From assembly GCA_020736575.1 (NCBI GenBank), contig JAGPYM010000009.1:62001-126000 (forward strand): a stretch of 64,000 bases of DNA, written 5' to 3'. The notes beneath the pieces were generated by a model that was given only the letters and a program-made list of their open reading frames with translations, had not been told where the DNA came from and did not search any database. Made by a program: the position numbers and the translations under genes. Of this stretch, positions 46,648-61,357 are shown one piece after another. The DNA comes from Thelonectria olida (taxonomy: Eukaryota; Ascomycota; Sordariomycetes; Hypocreales; Nectriaceae). Numbering within the stretch: position 1 is the first letter of the stretch; every line of letters starts with the position of its first letter.

Positions 46648-49600
46648 ATGGCTTCCGTAGGTATGCCTCCCGCTTCTACGCCAGGTAAGTAAAAAAAAAA
46701 AAATCAAAGCTTGCCCGCATCCTTGAATTTACCCCCCCGTCATTGCCGGAACACCAAGACACTGACTTGTTGTAATACAGCTGCCCTGGCTGCGGCCGCG
46801 AGCGAGGAGTCGGAGAAGACTGCCCCGGCACAAGATATCGATGCTGTTGCTGAATGTACTTTTGACCGACCCTAATTCTTAAAGAGAATCGGCTACTAAC
46901 ACCAATCGTTGCCAGCCCTGTTCAACCTCAGTATCGTCCTGCCCGGTAAGAAAGAACCGATGCCGCTCATGGTCAGTCAATTCGAGACTAGAATCTTTTC
47001 CCCGTTTCTTTCCTCTGCTCACACAATTGTGCAGGTGACGTCTCAAGAACAAATCCACGAAGTTCGCCAGTCCATCATCGATCTCCCCGGAGCCTTCGAG
47101 TACACGTGCTTCCACCTCGAGCGGAACGGCGAGCGTATCAATGACTTCATTCCCGTTGGAGAAGTCCCCGACCTTGCTACCAAGTCCGAGTTTCACCTGA
47201 TCGAGGATCCCTATACCGAAAAGGAGGCTCGAATTCACCTTATCCGCATTCGCGAGCTCATCGGCGCCGCGGGAGACCGCACAGATGCTTCCCAAGGTGT
47301 CCTAGCTGGTGTCTCTCTTTTCGAGACCGTCCATAACGAGGCCCAGCAGACCGAAGACGAGTCCGTCGAACTCCCCGTGAAGGACTACGATTTCCAGGCC
47401 ACGCCCCCCTTGTCGAGTTTTATTCCAAAGGAGACCAACCCCGCACCCAAGACAGTGAAAGCCATTACTCTTTCGCCCTGGAACCCCCCTCCTCCTCACC
47501 TGAAGCAGCGCGGTCATCTGCTGTATCTGATTGTCACGACCAACGAGGGCGAGCAATATCAGATCACATCCCACGTCTCAGGCTTCTACGTCAACAAGTC
47601 GTCCAATGCAAAGTTCGACCCGTTCCCCCGCCCAGCCCCTAAGGGCCAATCTTCTCACTCTCTGCTCAACCTCCTGGAACTAATCTCCCCCTCTTTCGCC
47701 GAGAATTTTACGAAGCTCCAAGAATACAACAACCAAAAGGATCCCTTGGCCACCTACCAGATCACCAATGCCATCCCCGCCGCACCTTGGGTTGTGCCCC
47801 CTCCCACCTCTTCTCTGTGCACACACGTTCCCGACGCTACACGATCCCAAGAGACGTACCTGCTCGGCGGAGTCGACAACACAGATACCCTGCGTGACTG
47901 GAACGAGGAGTTTCAGTCTGCCAAGGAACTTCCTCGGGAGACTGTGATGGACCGAGTTTTCCGCGAACGCCTCATCTCAAAGCTGTTTGCTGACTACAAT
48001 GACTCGGCCACCAAGGGTGCTGTCATGGTTGCTCGTGGCGAAATTGCCCCCTTGAACCCCACGGAAAACACAGACGCCCAAATCTTTGTCTACAACAACA
48101 TCTTCTTCTCCTTCGGTGCTGATGGCGTCGGCACTTTTACCTCTGAGGGTGGTGACGAAGCTGCCCGAGTTGCCACTGGTAAGGATGTGGCTGGTGTGAA
48201 GCTGGTGAACCAGCTCGATATTGAAGGCCTCTTCACCCCAGCTACCGTGGTTATCGACTATCTTGGAAAGCGTATTGTTGGCCAAAGCATTGTTCCTGGA
48301 ATCTTTAAGCAACGTGACCCTGGCGAGAACCAGATTGATTACGGTGCGGTTGACGGAAAGGATGTCGTGGCTGCGGACGAACGTTTCGCGCAAACCTTCG
48401 GCCAACTGTCCAAAGCCCTTAGAGTCAAGAAGCATGCTGTCTGGGACAAGGATAACAAGCGATTCGATCTTGAGGCCAGTGTCGAAACTAAGGGGTTGAT
48501 GGGAACCGACGGACGCAAGTACATCCTGGATCTCTACAGAATCACTCCCCTGGACATCAACTGGTTGGAGGATGACCAGGAATATCCTCACCGTATGACC
48601 GTCCTGCGACCAGAGCTTGTTGATGCCTTGTACCGGCTGAAGCTTACCGAGTGGTTGACGGAGAAGGCCAAGACGACGAAACCAGAGGAGAAGAAGCCCA
48701 AGGAGGATGAGTCGAGCGATGAGTCGAGTGATGAGGATAGCGACGAATCTAGCGATGAGTCCAGTGACGAGGACAGCGACGCAGAGGAGTCTTCCAAGGC
48801 CGCCAAGAAGATTGCAAAGGCAGCTGAGAAGCCGGCTGCCACGCCTGAATTTTCATGGGCGCTCAACCCCGATGCCTTCAGCGGCCAAGTCCCCCAGACG
48901 GACGCTGAGAAGACCGAGTTCGCCGATGATGAGAAGGAGGTCAGGGCAGCAGGTGAATACTTGCGTGAGCAGGTCATTCCCAAGTTCCTCAAGGAGCTGA
49001 ATGAGTCGGACATCAGCTTCCCCATGGACGGCCAGTCGCTTAGCCGAACTCTGCACAAGCGCGGCATCAACGTGCGCTACATTGGCAAGATTGCCGAGCT
49101 CAGCACTGACAACAGGCTGTCATGTCTGCGGGAGCTCTGCATCCAGGACATGGTGGTCCGATCTTTCAAGCATATCGCCTCGGGATACATTCGCCAAGTG
49201 CCCATTCCGGCCGTCCCAGCTTGCGTCTCTCACTTGCTGAACTGTTTCTTGGGCCAAGACTTCAACCCGAAGCCCACCGCTGAGACTGATGCTTCGCTCA
49301 AGACTCTGTACACTGATGCGGACTGGTCGTTCGAGCAGCTTACTCCCGAGACTCTGCGTGCCAGCATTCAGGAGCAAGCGCTCAAGCGCTTTAGGTATAA
49401 GCTCGACGAAGAGTCGTTCTCTAAGCTTCGACCCTACCAGCTTCTCCGTGAGGTGTGCCTGAACTTGGGCATCCAGATCATGGCCAACGACTACTCCTTC
49501 ACCAAGGCCGAAGCTGAAGCCGCCGCCGCCGCCGTCAAGCCCGCTCAACCCGCTACCAACGGTCAAGCCAACAGCGATTCCAAGAAGAAGAAGAAGAAGG

Positions 49601-50637
49601 GCCGAGACTCTCCTCCTCCCGTTTTGGCTCCTGCGGTCAAGGTTCAGACCTTTAGCCCTGATGATATCGTCGACCTTGTGCCCAGCATCAAGGACTCATC
49701 TCCAAGAAGCTCCCTTGCTGAGGAGGCTCTGGAGGCTGGTCGCATTTCCCTCTCACAGGACCAGAGGAAGCTCGGCCAGGAGCTGCTATTGGAGTCGCTG
49801 TCTCTCCATGAGCAGATCTATGGCATCCTCCACCCCGAGGTTGCCCGAGTCTACAACAGCTTGTCGATGATCTACTACCATCTCGATGATAAGGAGACGG
49901 CCGTCGAGCTCTCTCGTAAGGCCATCATTGTCGCTGAGCGAACAGTCGGCGTGGATTCGGCCGAGACGTTACTCAACTACCTCAACCTGAGCTTGTTCCT
50001 CCACCAGCTTGGCGACAGCAAGGGCGCCCTGGTTTACACCAAGCACGCTCTTAAGATGTGGAAGACGATTTACGGACCTGGTCACCCTGACTCTATCACC
50101 ACCATCAACAACGCTGCAGTGATGCTTCAGAACCTGAAGGCCTACCACGAGTCTCGTCTTTGGTTCGAAGAGTCGCTCCGCCTTTGCGAGTCAGTCTTTG
50201 GCAAGACCTCTGTCAACTCTGCTACTCTGTTGTTCCAGCTGGCACAGGCGCTTGCTCTGGACCAGGACTCTAAGGGAGCCGTCAAGCGCATGCGTGAAGC
50301 CTACAACGTCTTCTTAGCCGAACTCGGCGCCGACGACAGGAACACCAAGGAGGCTGAGACTTGGCTGGAGCAGCTGACGCAGAACGCCGTCAACATCGCC
50401 AAGCAAGCCAAGGATGTCGAGGCCCGTCGTCTCCGTGCTGGAATTCGCTTCAACCCAAGGGTGCTCGGCGGCACCGCACCCCCTCCCGGCCGCATCGCCT
50501 CTCAGACGTCTCAGATGGACTCGCGCAGCATCGACGAGCTCATCAAGTTCATCGAGGGCGGCGACCCCAACGCCAAGCCTTCCAAGAAGCGCCCCGGTCG
50601 CGGAAACCCAAAGAGGCGAGGCCAGCCGGTCCGATAG
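46648..50637 (+). CDS. clu1: Clustered mitochondria protein Clu1 (Tif31)
   Basis: Four exons (46648-46684, 46781-46855, 46916-46971, 47035-50637) give 1256 residues, normal for fungal Clu. Order: N-terminal ubiquitin-like CLU-N (FNLSIVLPGKKEPMPLM, VTSQEQIHEVRQSIID), the CLU domain (about 330-580, e.g. LFADYNDSATKGAVMVARGE, VKLVNQLDIEGLFTPATVV), an acidic Ser/Asp/Glu tract, the eIF3p135-like region, a poly-Lys spot, then TPRs (LLESLSLHEQIYGILHPEVA, LYALVYTKHAL-like helices) and a basic tail. Clu1 binds mRNAs of nuclear-encoded mitochondrial proteins, associates with eIF3, and is needed for normal mitochondrial distribution. The third intron (63 nt) is in frame and open if retained. Confidence 0.95.
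48706..48795 (+). repeat. Coding repeat of Asp/Glu-Ser-Ser units in clu1
   Basis: A repeated GATGAGTCSAGCGA-like unit encodes alternating SSDE / EDSD peptides (about 30 residues), an acidic casein-kinase-2-like tract. It separates the CLU domain from the eIF3-related region. Confidence 0.75.
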
Positions 50638-51477
50638 GCGCCTCTCCCTCACTTACTCACTCACTCACTCATTCACTCCCCCTTTTTTTTTCCTTGTGTT
50701 GGGCTACGTTGAGCAAACGGCATATTTCTTTTTTGGGCAGAGCTGCCTGTGTAAAAGTAGGACACAAAAATTCATAACATGTATAATGCGGCGGATGGTT
50801 CTGAAAATGGAAAAATAACGGCCCCCTTGGGAGTAGGACTTTTTGGGACGGGCGGTTGGATAGGGGGAGGGAGCGGTGATAGCATATTTGCATCTTCGGG
50901 CGCGCATGTACAGAATAGCTATGAACGTAGATAAAAGCCTGAGGAGGCCAACCAGACGAGGAAATATCTTCACTCCAATGCCAATAGTGGTTTCACTCTT
51001 TTGAACCAACACAACGCCTCTGGTACCCTTGAGCAGAACGCCACAACGTGCTTGGGTGACATCAGGGGAATGGTCAAGGGAATGCTCAAGGGAGCAATCG
51101 AGGGAGGGTTTGATCTGGTTTAGATATTTCTGCCCTTGTCTCACACGTGGCGCGTTTACCCTTCCTTGCCTCACATATCCCTCGCTGGACAGCGGCCGCC
51201 CTTGAGCGCCGGAATCAGGGAGTGCAAAGATCGTCATTCCGACTTGTTCGTTGATTTGTAACACCAGCTTCAGCTCGTCAAGACATGCAAAGCATCTGTA
51301 AGGGGAAGGGGTTTGCTGTGGCAGGGCCGGATTGTGTTGGAGCGAGCCATGCAATGTCACATTGCAGAACAAGGCTGCTTGAAACTTTGAAACTACCTAG
51401 TCCGGGTCGCGGCATTGAAGAGCAAAATCCACCGCTCTCAGATCATCGTCCTCATCGTCCTCATTATCATGATACCA
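50638..51477. other. Convergent 3' region between clu1 and the forkhead gene
   Basis: 840 bp. It starts with a CACT/ACTC tetranucleotide run just after the clu1 stop (about 50648-50678). A minus-strand frame of about 220 codons spans it but lacks family features and overlaps presumed 3' UTRs, so it is not called. Confidence 0.5.
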
Positions 51478-53528
51478 TCAAGTACGCCCTTTAAGCACAT
51501 TCCCAATCGAAGATCCCCTGCCCACCGGAGCATGGTACGCACCTATGCTCTGGAAACCCCTAACATGCGGTTAGCACATTGTGATGAAACAGTTTCCTAG
51601 CATGTTTACTTACTTGGTCAAATCAAACCCTTGTTCCTCCTCCTCCTCGCCGGGGTCATCCACGGGTTGTGGACTCCCCTTGTGTGGTCTTGTCGGACTG
51701 CTCGGAGGAGACTTGTTACCCCGGGGAGGACTACTACTTTGTGGAGGCAGACCACCCGCCGACTTTGTAGGGCTTTCATAAGGAGCCATGGGCCTCATTG
51801 GTGTACTGCCAATATCTGCATATTTCCAGAATGGCGCAGGAGAGCTCGTCGGCATGTGCTGACTGGGCCTCTGTGCTGTGCTTGGGGGAGCGAGCTTTGG
51901 ATGTACGCGAGGGGGGGCGGGTGTCACGAATGAGTTTCCCTCGTCCTGGAGGTATGAAGAGGTGAGGGTTGGGGACTGAGGAGGGTACGACGACGAAAAC
52001 GATGAGTCTGCTCCCGACCTTCTCGGCCGTGGTAGCGGACTCCCGTCAACGGTGAGCGTCGCATTCCTCCCTAGCGATCGGTTTGAGGGCCTGTCGGGGG
52101 TGGACTGGGTGATAAGTGAGCTTCTCGGTGGCGGTGACGCCAGAGGTGAGCCTCGGCGTTTGCGAGCGGACGTGGGCTCTCGCGATGCCATATCTCTTGG
52201 TCCATGAGTGATGTAACTGAGCTGGCTAGGTGAAGAGGGAGCCGATGAACCTCGGTGGCCTCCTCGGCCAATCCTGTAGGCGACGCGTACCATTTCTTCT
52301 CGGAATTCAGGGACGATTTGCCACTTCATACCCTTTCCAGGCTCATCGGTTGATCGAGCGACCTTGTCAAACGCCTTGTTGAGTGATAAATTGTGGCGAA
52401 TCGAGTTCTAGGGAGCATTAGCACAGTCAACTTGATGGGAAACACGCGCCGCTTTCTTACCTGCCAACCTCCAGCTTGCTGATGCCTGTAGTATGCGTAA
52501 CTGTTCATAATGTAGGTGTAAATTCCGTTCAAGTTCAGCTTTCCGTCAGGGGCATTCAAGATAGCCTGAGTAATCATCTGGGCATAGCTGTACTGGGGCT
52601 TGATATGCTGGTTCTCGTCCTGGCTTAGATCGACGCCGTTTGCACCCACCATGACAGCCGGGGTGCTAGCGGCGGGTGACTTGGTATGTGAGGTGCGGAG
52701 ACTCTGAGCAGATGGCGGCGTCCCGGGTCGTTTGTTCTCGGGAGGTGCAGGGGCAATGAGGGGCTGCCGTCGGGAGGATGTTCGAGACTGGGGTGTGTCG
52801 GCGCTCAGTCCACAGCGCTTCAGAAACATGGAGTGGACATTCAAGGGGCTAATCTCAGTTGGAAGCACGAACATCATCTCAACGTTTCCAATTTCGATCA
52901 CCTCGCCACTGGTGAGGGAATGCGACAAGCCAGCCTTAAGGGGCTGACTGTCGACTCGGGCACCGTTTCGGCCCTTGACGCGAAGGAACCATTTTTCTTC
53001 TTTTGAGTCGAAAGTGATAGTGGCGTGTTCGCGGGATACCATCTTGCTGGGGCCCAGATCGATATGAACTTGGTCATCTTGGTTGTCACTGGTGTTGTTG
53101 GCATGGGAGACTTCGGGGGCGCGGCCGATATTCACGGTGAGGTGTGTGATGTAGAAGGTCCAGTCCTGTGCGGCTATCTTTGCGTAAGCCTTGACGCCGT
53201 CGCTGTTGGCCTCATGGATGGAGTTGGCGTGGTCTTTGGCGGCTTGTACAGACTGGGTTCGTAGTTGTTGGGTGATCTGGGCAAGCAGTTGGTCGTCGTC
53301 GGGAGTTGGTGGCGGTTCATCGTCATGGGCCTGGGGGCGGGGAGGACAAGAAGTCAGCGAGGCTGGAACAGACGAGACAGACGCATGCAGCGCATTCTAT
53401 CGTACCTTCTTGCGACGCTTCGCAGGGCGACTCGGGGAGGACTCTTCGATATCGGCTGGTGCAGCGGCAGCGGCAGTCTTGCGCGTATCACGACGACCCC
53501 TCTGGGCACGTTTAGCAGAGGGCGGCAT
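51478..53528 (-). CDS. FHA-forkhead transcription factor (Fkh1/Fkh2-like)
   Basis: Four exons (53528-53406, 53330-52461, 52407-51614, 51559-51478) give 622 residues. A basic N-terminus (RPAKRRKK) is followed by an FHA domain around 105-180 ([34 protein letters not shown]). The forkhead winged helix spans about 285-375: [34 protein letters not shown], then across an intron [18 protein letters not shown] and [12 protein letters not shown]. The tail is Ser/Pro-rich with many SP sites. The pairing of FHA and forkhead is that of cell-cycle regulators Fkh1/2 (G2/M gene control, phospho-dependent co-activator binding). The last intron starts exactly where the unspliced frame would stop; splicing adds [16 protein letters not shown] and a short end. 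Confidence 0.92.
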
Positions 53529-55286
53529 GACGCGAAGATGGATGGACGGATGGGTGAGAGGAGGACGGCAGGACAGAGGAAGGAGGAGCGCGAGATAGGT
53601 GGTGCTAGATGAGGAGTATTTGAGCGAGCAGGAGCGAGACTCGATGTCAATAAATTTTGTGTCAAGGATTGTTGAATGATGATGTGTTCGTTTAAGTTAA
53701 AGGGCTCGTCGTCGCCTCGAGCCAAAATCGATTTACGGGTATTCTAGTAAATACCTTTTAAAGTTCCCACCGCGTTCGCGTTTGCTCTTTAGTGTCCTCA
53801 AGTGGCAGGGCAGTGGGCTGGGTCAGCCGTAGTGGAGAGTAAAACGGGGTTGATTCCAGGCCCCGATTTGTGCATAAGTGCGACATTGATTGTTGGTGCG
53901 CCTGGATTCATTTTAGTGCAGGCTCGTATTTGGCAGACAGGGAGCCTAGTAGGCAAACAAGGTCAAGTTAATTAGTCAAGTTGATCATGTTGGATACTTA
54001 CGGAGTATGAACTTACCTAGAGTGTTACTTCCCTCTGTGAATTAATTCTTCAAACACATACTGCCACTACTAAACCATGCTTACTACTCTTACTTTGAAG
54101 ATGCATATAGACAGATAAGCAAGTATCGAGAATTCATCTTTCACGGTTGCACCCGGGGCAGGAGGCCGCAGCATGTAGCCACCCAAGTTACCTGCCGCAT
54201 GCAGGCCCGGCCTCCGTCATAATTCGTGGAGCAAACAAGTCCCAACAATGTACATACGTACAAGGGACGAATACAACTGAGGAAGGGAGCAGGCAATAAA
54301 ACTTTCGCTCAAACAGTGCATACACAATCCAAGTCAATATCCAGTAGAGATCAAGACCACGATCAAACACTGCCCTCGTTTGAGCCCCTGGCACGCAAAA
54401 ATGCTTCTATTTCCTGTTAATTGCCCTGCCTCAGTCCCAGACATCTACTAGCCGGTACGTACTCCGCAGATAGGACCAGGTACCTACCAATATCGGGCGC
54501 GGAAATGGAAGGAAGGAAGGTTCCATGCTCCTGCCCCTGTCATCCTACTCGCATATCGAGGCCCAGACCCATTCGTTTGCTCGTGTCGTCGCGTCTTCCA
54601 CCCCAAAGGCCAGACCAAAAAAGTATCGTTTGCTTCAATAATCGCAACAGTTGCATTCGTACCAATCCCCCGTGCAGATTATCCATACCTCCCCGAGGCC
54701 AGGCTCTTAGTCAAGCGTCACCGGAGAAGCCAAGAATAGAGGAGAAGCCTGAACAGACATCACTTCCGGTGCTGCCTCAGGCTCCACGTTCTCCAACACC
54801 TCCCAACTTGGAGTTTCTTCATTGGAAACGCGACTGGCCAGCCTCCAGCCTTCCTGACTCCAGCCTCGCCTAACCTCCCTCTCCCCGGACGACCACGCCA
54901 CAAACGCACTGAGACACGCCTGGCCATCCGGTGCAAACGCCCTCTCTGGGCCTTCCCAGCCAATCTAACATACTGTACATCATTTCTCGACGATAGCTTA
55001 GCCTCCTTGTACGAAGTAGCCGTCTTTGAAACCATCCAGACCATTACTGCCCAGAGCTCCAGTATCGGTCTCAGAACGACTCCCTCGCCCGCGACCATAT
55101 TCCGAGACCATCGATCATCCTGTACAAACTACGACAAGCGTCAAACCCATCGCTACTGTCGCCTAAACTTGGCCTCGGTCGTTGCCCCGTCCTTGCACGC
55201 CTTCGTTCATCATCCCCGTCCCTCTCGTCGTCTCATCCCTCGTCCACGTCAATCGAACCGAGCACACTTCGAATTTGATCGAAGCC
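53529..55286. promoter_or_regulatory. Divergent promoter region between forkhead and pap1
   Basis: 1.76 kb without a gene that can be supported. Motifs TACGGAGTA (53999-54007) and TACGAAGTA (55010-55018) are members of the dispersed 9-mer. The 3' part (54900-55286) is CT-rich and probably the pap1 leader. Confidence 0.5.
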
Positions 55287-57467
<2,181 letters not shown>

Positions 57468-57913
57468 GTATTCCTTCACCGAGATATCATCTCTTGGACA
57501 AATATTTACCCCAAAGCGTGTGCCGATCCATGCTGGGCTCCGTAGCGATTCCCTGCCGCTTGGAAACCCTCGGCTACGAGGAGCTCCAGGTTGGTTTTCC
57601 CACTCACTGACATGTACGAGAAGTTGATCCACCGCTGGTTGAACCAGCCGAATGGGGGACGAGGCAGAGGCGCATAAACGTGCCGTTGATGTCATCCCAC
57701 CGAAAGCATTTAATAGATGAAGCAGGTGCACATAAATTGTGCGAAGAAAAGTTGACCGTTCTATACAGCCTTGCGTCCTGAACCACACCTTCCAGGCGCT
57801 CTAGTATTTGGCTGTGGACACACATTGAGTGATTCTCCTAGATCTACACATTCCCACATGGTGGCTGTAATTAGGATGTTGGCATTGCTAGATCAATACA
57901 AACCAAGTTTTAC
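57468..57913. other. Convergent 3' flanks of pap1 and dml1
   Basis: 446 bp between two convergent stops; nothing else recognised. Confidence 0.5.
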
Positions 57914-59574
57914 TTAGAGATCATCATCGTCCTCGTCGCTACCACTGGACCAGTCCTCTCTATATGCTTCGGCCAGTTCAGCCAAACCATTACTAAGCCC
58001 CTCTCGCTCCTCAAGATTGACTAGGCGAGTAACTTCGGATCGCAGGGTCTTGATTCGGGGGCCTATCGACGTATTGCTCGACAAGTTTGTCTCGAAGCCC
58101 ATGTCAACCTGGCCGGCGGCTGGGGGGAAGATTTGCGGGTAACTATCCAACAAGGGGAATTTAAGGGCAGTTTCGTACCTGATCAGTTAGCACGGCATAT
58201 TCCAAGGCTTGTGTGGTGTTTAAAAGGCATGGAGGGTGAGCTTACTTGCGGATGACTGAACTGCCTACGAGTTGTCGATCTTGAGACCCGGCCAGTTCTT
58301 CTACATGGTTTTCCTGAAACTTCGGGGCGCGGCTGGACACGACTTGTCCAAAGATGTGATTAGAACGCTGCTTTTGTGGACCACGACGGGTGCTGCGGCC
58401 GATTTGGAAGAAGTCGATCTCAATGCGACTATCGTCTGATTCATCAGCTGTCGCAGCCAGAGATGCTTGCATACTAGCAAGAGGCTGGTTTCCAGCCGGG
58501 TTGAGGCACTCGGCCAGGTAGTCGATCGAACCGGGCTGGCCAGCACTGTCCTTGGCCAGGCGGGATGGCAGAGTGGCGGTTTCAATGGCGGCGGCCAGCG
58601 CGGCAGATGTATGCCACGACGAGTGCGCGTCTATCGTCAGGCCGGCTGGGAGGTCAGTCTCGGGCAGGGCAAGCGGGACGAGCATCGTTGCTTGCGCCGT
58701 CAGCTGGTCGATGCTATGAGCCGTATTGACGAGACGAAGCTGGCGCTTCGGGCGAGGAATGTCGAGCAGCGGACTCGTCAGCCCCCAGACCCAAATGCAC
58801 GTCTTCGGATACTCGTCCCGCAGCGCCTCAATGTACGAAGCCGCAAAGCCGCCCCACGCATCGTCCGTTGTGGTAAACACCTGGATGCCCTGCATGGCAT
58901 CGCACTCCTCGGCAAACGGCCGCCAGTCGCGGTCGACCAGCTCGTGCTCCCGGTCGAGCGTGCTGAACAGCTCCGAGCCCATGGCGAAGCGCTCGAACGG
59001 CATGACGGTCGAGTTGAGCTCGAAGTCGTACAGCTGGACGAGAGAGCGCGGGTGGTAGAAGACGCGCGAGAAGTCGGACCAGTAGCGCACCGTCGACTTT
59101 GTGAGGCGCGTGGGCTCGGTGCCGGCATCGAGGCTTTGCTGGTAGGCGCTTGAGGCGACGGGCTGTTGTTTGTGGACGACGGAGGGTCCCGACCTAGTGA
59201 GGGTGAGAAGCCATGGCATGCAGCTGTGGTGGTGAGGCGCTTACCATAGTGCGTCAGGATGGGCTTCTGAGTCTGGCTCATACAGGGCGTTGATCTTGCG
59301 CATAGAGCCAAAGCCGCCTTTGAGATCGTAGATGACGGTCCGGGGGAGGAAGGTCTCGGAGCCGTCGGCGCCTATGCCGGGTCGCCAGTGCACATTGTGG
59401 TCGACAAAGGACTGTTCCTCGGCGGCGTATGTAAAGTATGACTCCTATTTATGTGCGTGTTAGTTGAGTGTTGCTGTAGGCGAAGCTGGGGGATGTGTGA
59501 ACCTGCGCGTTCCAGAAGTGTGTGGCTGCGTAGTTGCTCAGCTGGCCGAGCTGAAGAGTGATGATTTCCCTCAT
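57914..59574 (-). CDS. dml1: Dml1/Misato tubulin-like mitochondrial inheritance protein
   Basis: Four exons (59574-59503, 59444-59245, 59193-58246, 58178-57914) give 494 residues. The start [20 protein letters not shown] plus WNAQ and, after intron 1, [20 protein letters not shown] is the misato segment II signature. Then [17 protein letters not shown], the tubulin-like region with [20 protein letters not shown], and an acidic C-terminus (SDEDDDDL). Dml1 is an essential, tubulin/FtsZ-related protein needed for mitochondrial DNA partition and morphology. The first intron has a GTTCAC donor, weaker than its neighbours, but gives the family-like join. Confidence 0.93.
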
Positions 59575-60094
59575 GGGGGAAGACTTTGGGGTAATTATGC
59601 CTACTATTCCAAGAATGAAATGGCATCAGTCATATGCGGCAGGACAGTGAAAGGCGTAAACGAATATGTTGCGCTCTCCTTGGGCCTTTCACATGGTAAA
59701 GCTCTTTGCGCCCACTTTAGAATTTCGCTACCCTAGATGTGCAACCGCAGGAATTATTCGTGGCTTATCTAATCGTCACAGCTTCGGTGATGTGGTGTCC
59801 TTGATGAATTGAACCGTCTTCTTCATCCGTTACATTCCTAACTAAGATTATTTTCAAGAATAGTAAATTGTAAATATTTGAGGGCATTTATGCTGCGATA
59901 ACAAACGAGAGCCTCTCCCGTCCGCGGGGTCGTACGTCATTGCGCTGTCGCCCCTCCATCAACCACATCACGAGATTTCGAGTGTTTCAACCGCAACTGA
60001 TTTCACCCTGCCTTGCAACTTGCCACCTCCAACAAATCTCACCAAGCAGCCCATAACCAAAACATCAGCATCTGGTCGACGAGCAGCAGCCATC
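59575..60094. promoter_or_regulatory. Divergent promoter between dml1 and the AhpC/TSA gene
   Basis: 520 bp, AT-rich around 59840-59880; no gene seen. Confidence 0.45.
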
Positions 60095-60811
60095 ATGTCG
60101 CAGGAAACCTCCAACGCCAACGCTCCAGCAACAGGCGGCGGCGGCGGCGGCGGCTTCTGGCAAGGCTTTGAGACTTGGAAATCACCGCCCGCCAAGGACG
60201 TCGCTCCCATCCCGAAAGTCGGCGCCAGAGCTCCCTCGTCTCTCAAGCTGATTTTGCCAAACGGCCGTCCAACCCTCGTCGTCTTTCTCCGTCACTGCGG
60301 CTGTCCATGTAAGCCGCTCCCGTGCTCTAATTAATCCCCCAAGCGCACGAGATCAACCACATACTGAACAACCACCCCTCTAGTCGCCGAAAAGACATTC
60401 AGAAGCCTAGTCGCCATGTCCAACAAGTACAAAGACGTCCGCTGCGTCGCCATCTCGCACTCCTCGGCCGCCGCCACCGATGAGTGGCTCCCCAAGGTAG
60501 GCGGCTCCTGGACCGTCAATGTCATCGTCGACGAGGCGCGCGACCTCTACGCCCAATGGGGCCTGGGCATCTCCTCGACCTGGCACGTCGCCAACCCCAT
60601 GACCTTGTGGTCCGCCGTGCGCCTGGCCAAGGACGAGGACATCTGGAACAGCAACACCGCCAGCGGCTCGAGGTGGCAGATGGGCGGTGCGTTTGCCGTG
60701 GACCGCGATGGGACGGTGCGTTGGGAGCATGTTGCTCGCACTGCCGATGATATTCCCCATCTCGAGGCTGCCATAGAATCGCTCGGTGTCGAGCCCTCCC
60801 CTAAACACTGA
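60095..60811 (+). CDS. AhpC/TSA (peroxiredoxin-like, thioredoxin-fold) protein
   Basis: Exons 60095-60308 and 60384-60811 give 213 residues. A poly-Gly stretch lies at residues 16-22. The thioredoxin fold starts VGARAPSSLKLILPNGRPTL; the redox motif is VVFLRHCGCPFAEKTF, with the second Cys two residues after the first, then RCVAISHSSAAATDEWL and a C-terminal GGAFAVDRDGTVRWEH. This is the AhpC/TSA-2 type found in fungi, probably a cytosolic thiol reductase or peroxidase; a partner and substrate are not known. The final strand-helix (DDIPHLEAAIESLG) is complete. Confidence 0.88.
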
Positions 60812-61357
60812 TCAAACCGACCACTACAGAACGAGCTGGATTCGCGAGAAGACATCACTTTGTCGAGGCAAATTAGGAGTTCGGCGTCATGTTTCCTTCA
60901 TCACCCAAGCTGCTTTTTACGAGTCACACTTGCATGTGTAACTATACTGGCTTTAGCCGAACCAGCATGCGAGCATTTCGTCTTGTAAGTTGTAAAGTAG
61001 GGTATCTGCTGTTTTATGTACTCCGTAGTAAATCCAACCTATTTATTGTCCTCCCTAATGTCACCGTAAACCACTCGCCTCCTTCGCCAACAATAGTCAT
61101 GAGAGTGCGCCTAGCTTTGCTAAGCTTGACTTCAGCGTCTGTAGCACCAAACTCGATGGCGGGCTGCGGCACGAAACCAGGAGCTTTCCCTCTCGCAACA
61201 GCCCGGCATGTTTTGAAAACGTCTCAAAAGGAGCCAGAAGTACGAATTTCGAGAGCTCGTCAGGCAAGTAGACCCTGTTTGTAAGATGGGGGACGGCCAG
61301 AATACCAACGATCATGAACAAAGATCTGGCGTAGCTGTGCACATGGCTTGCCCTCGC
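60812..61357. other. Convergent 3' flanks
   Basis: 546 bp with the motif TACTCCGTA at 61019-61027 and an AT-rich middle. No gene called. Confidence 0.5.

Noticed and set aside
50704..51372. 222-codon minus-strand frame between clu1 and the forkhead gene
   Set aside because: No family motif, covers presumed 3' UTRs, and the C-terminal part is an antisense reading of the clu1 trailer.
58467..59153. 228-codon plus-strand frame
   Set aside because: Antisense to dml1; arises from GC-rich codon positions.
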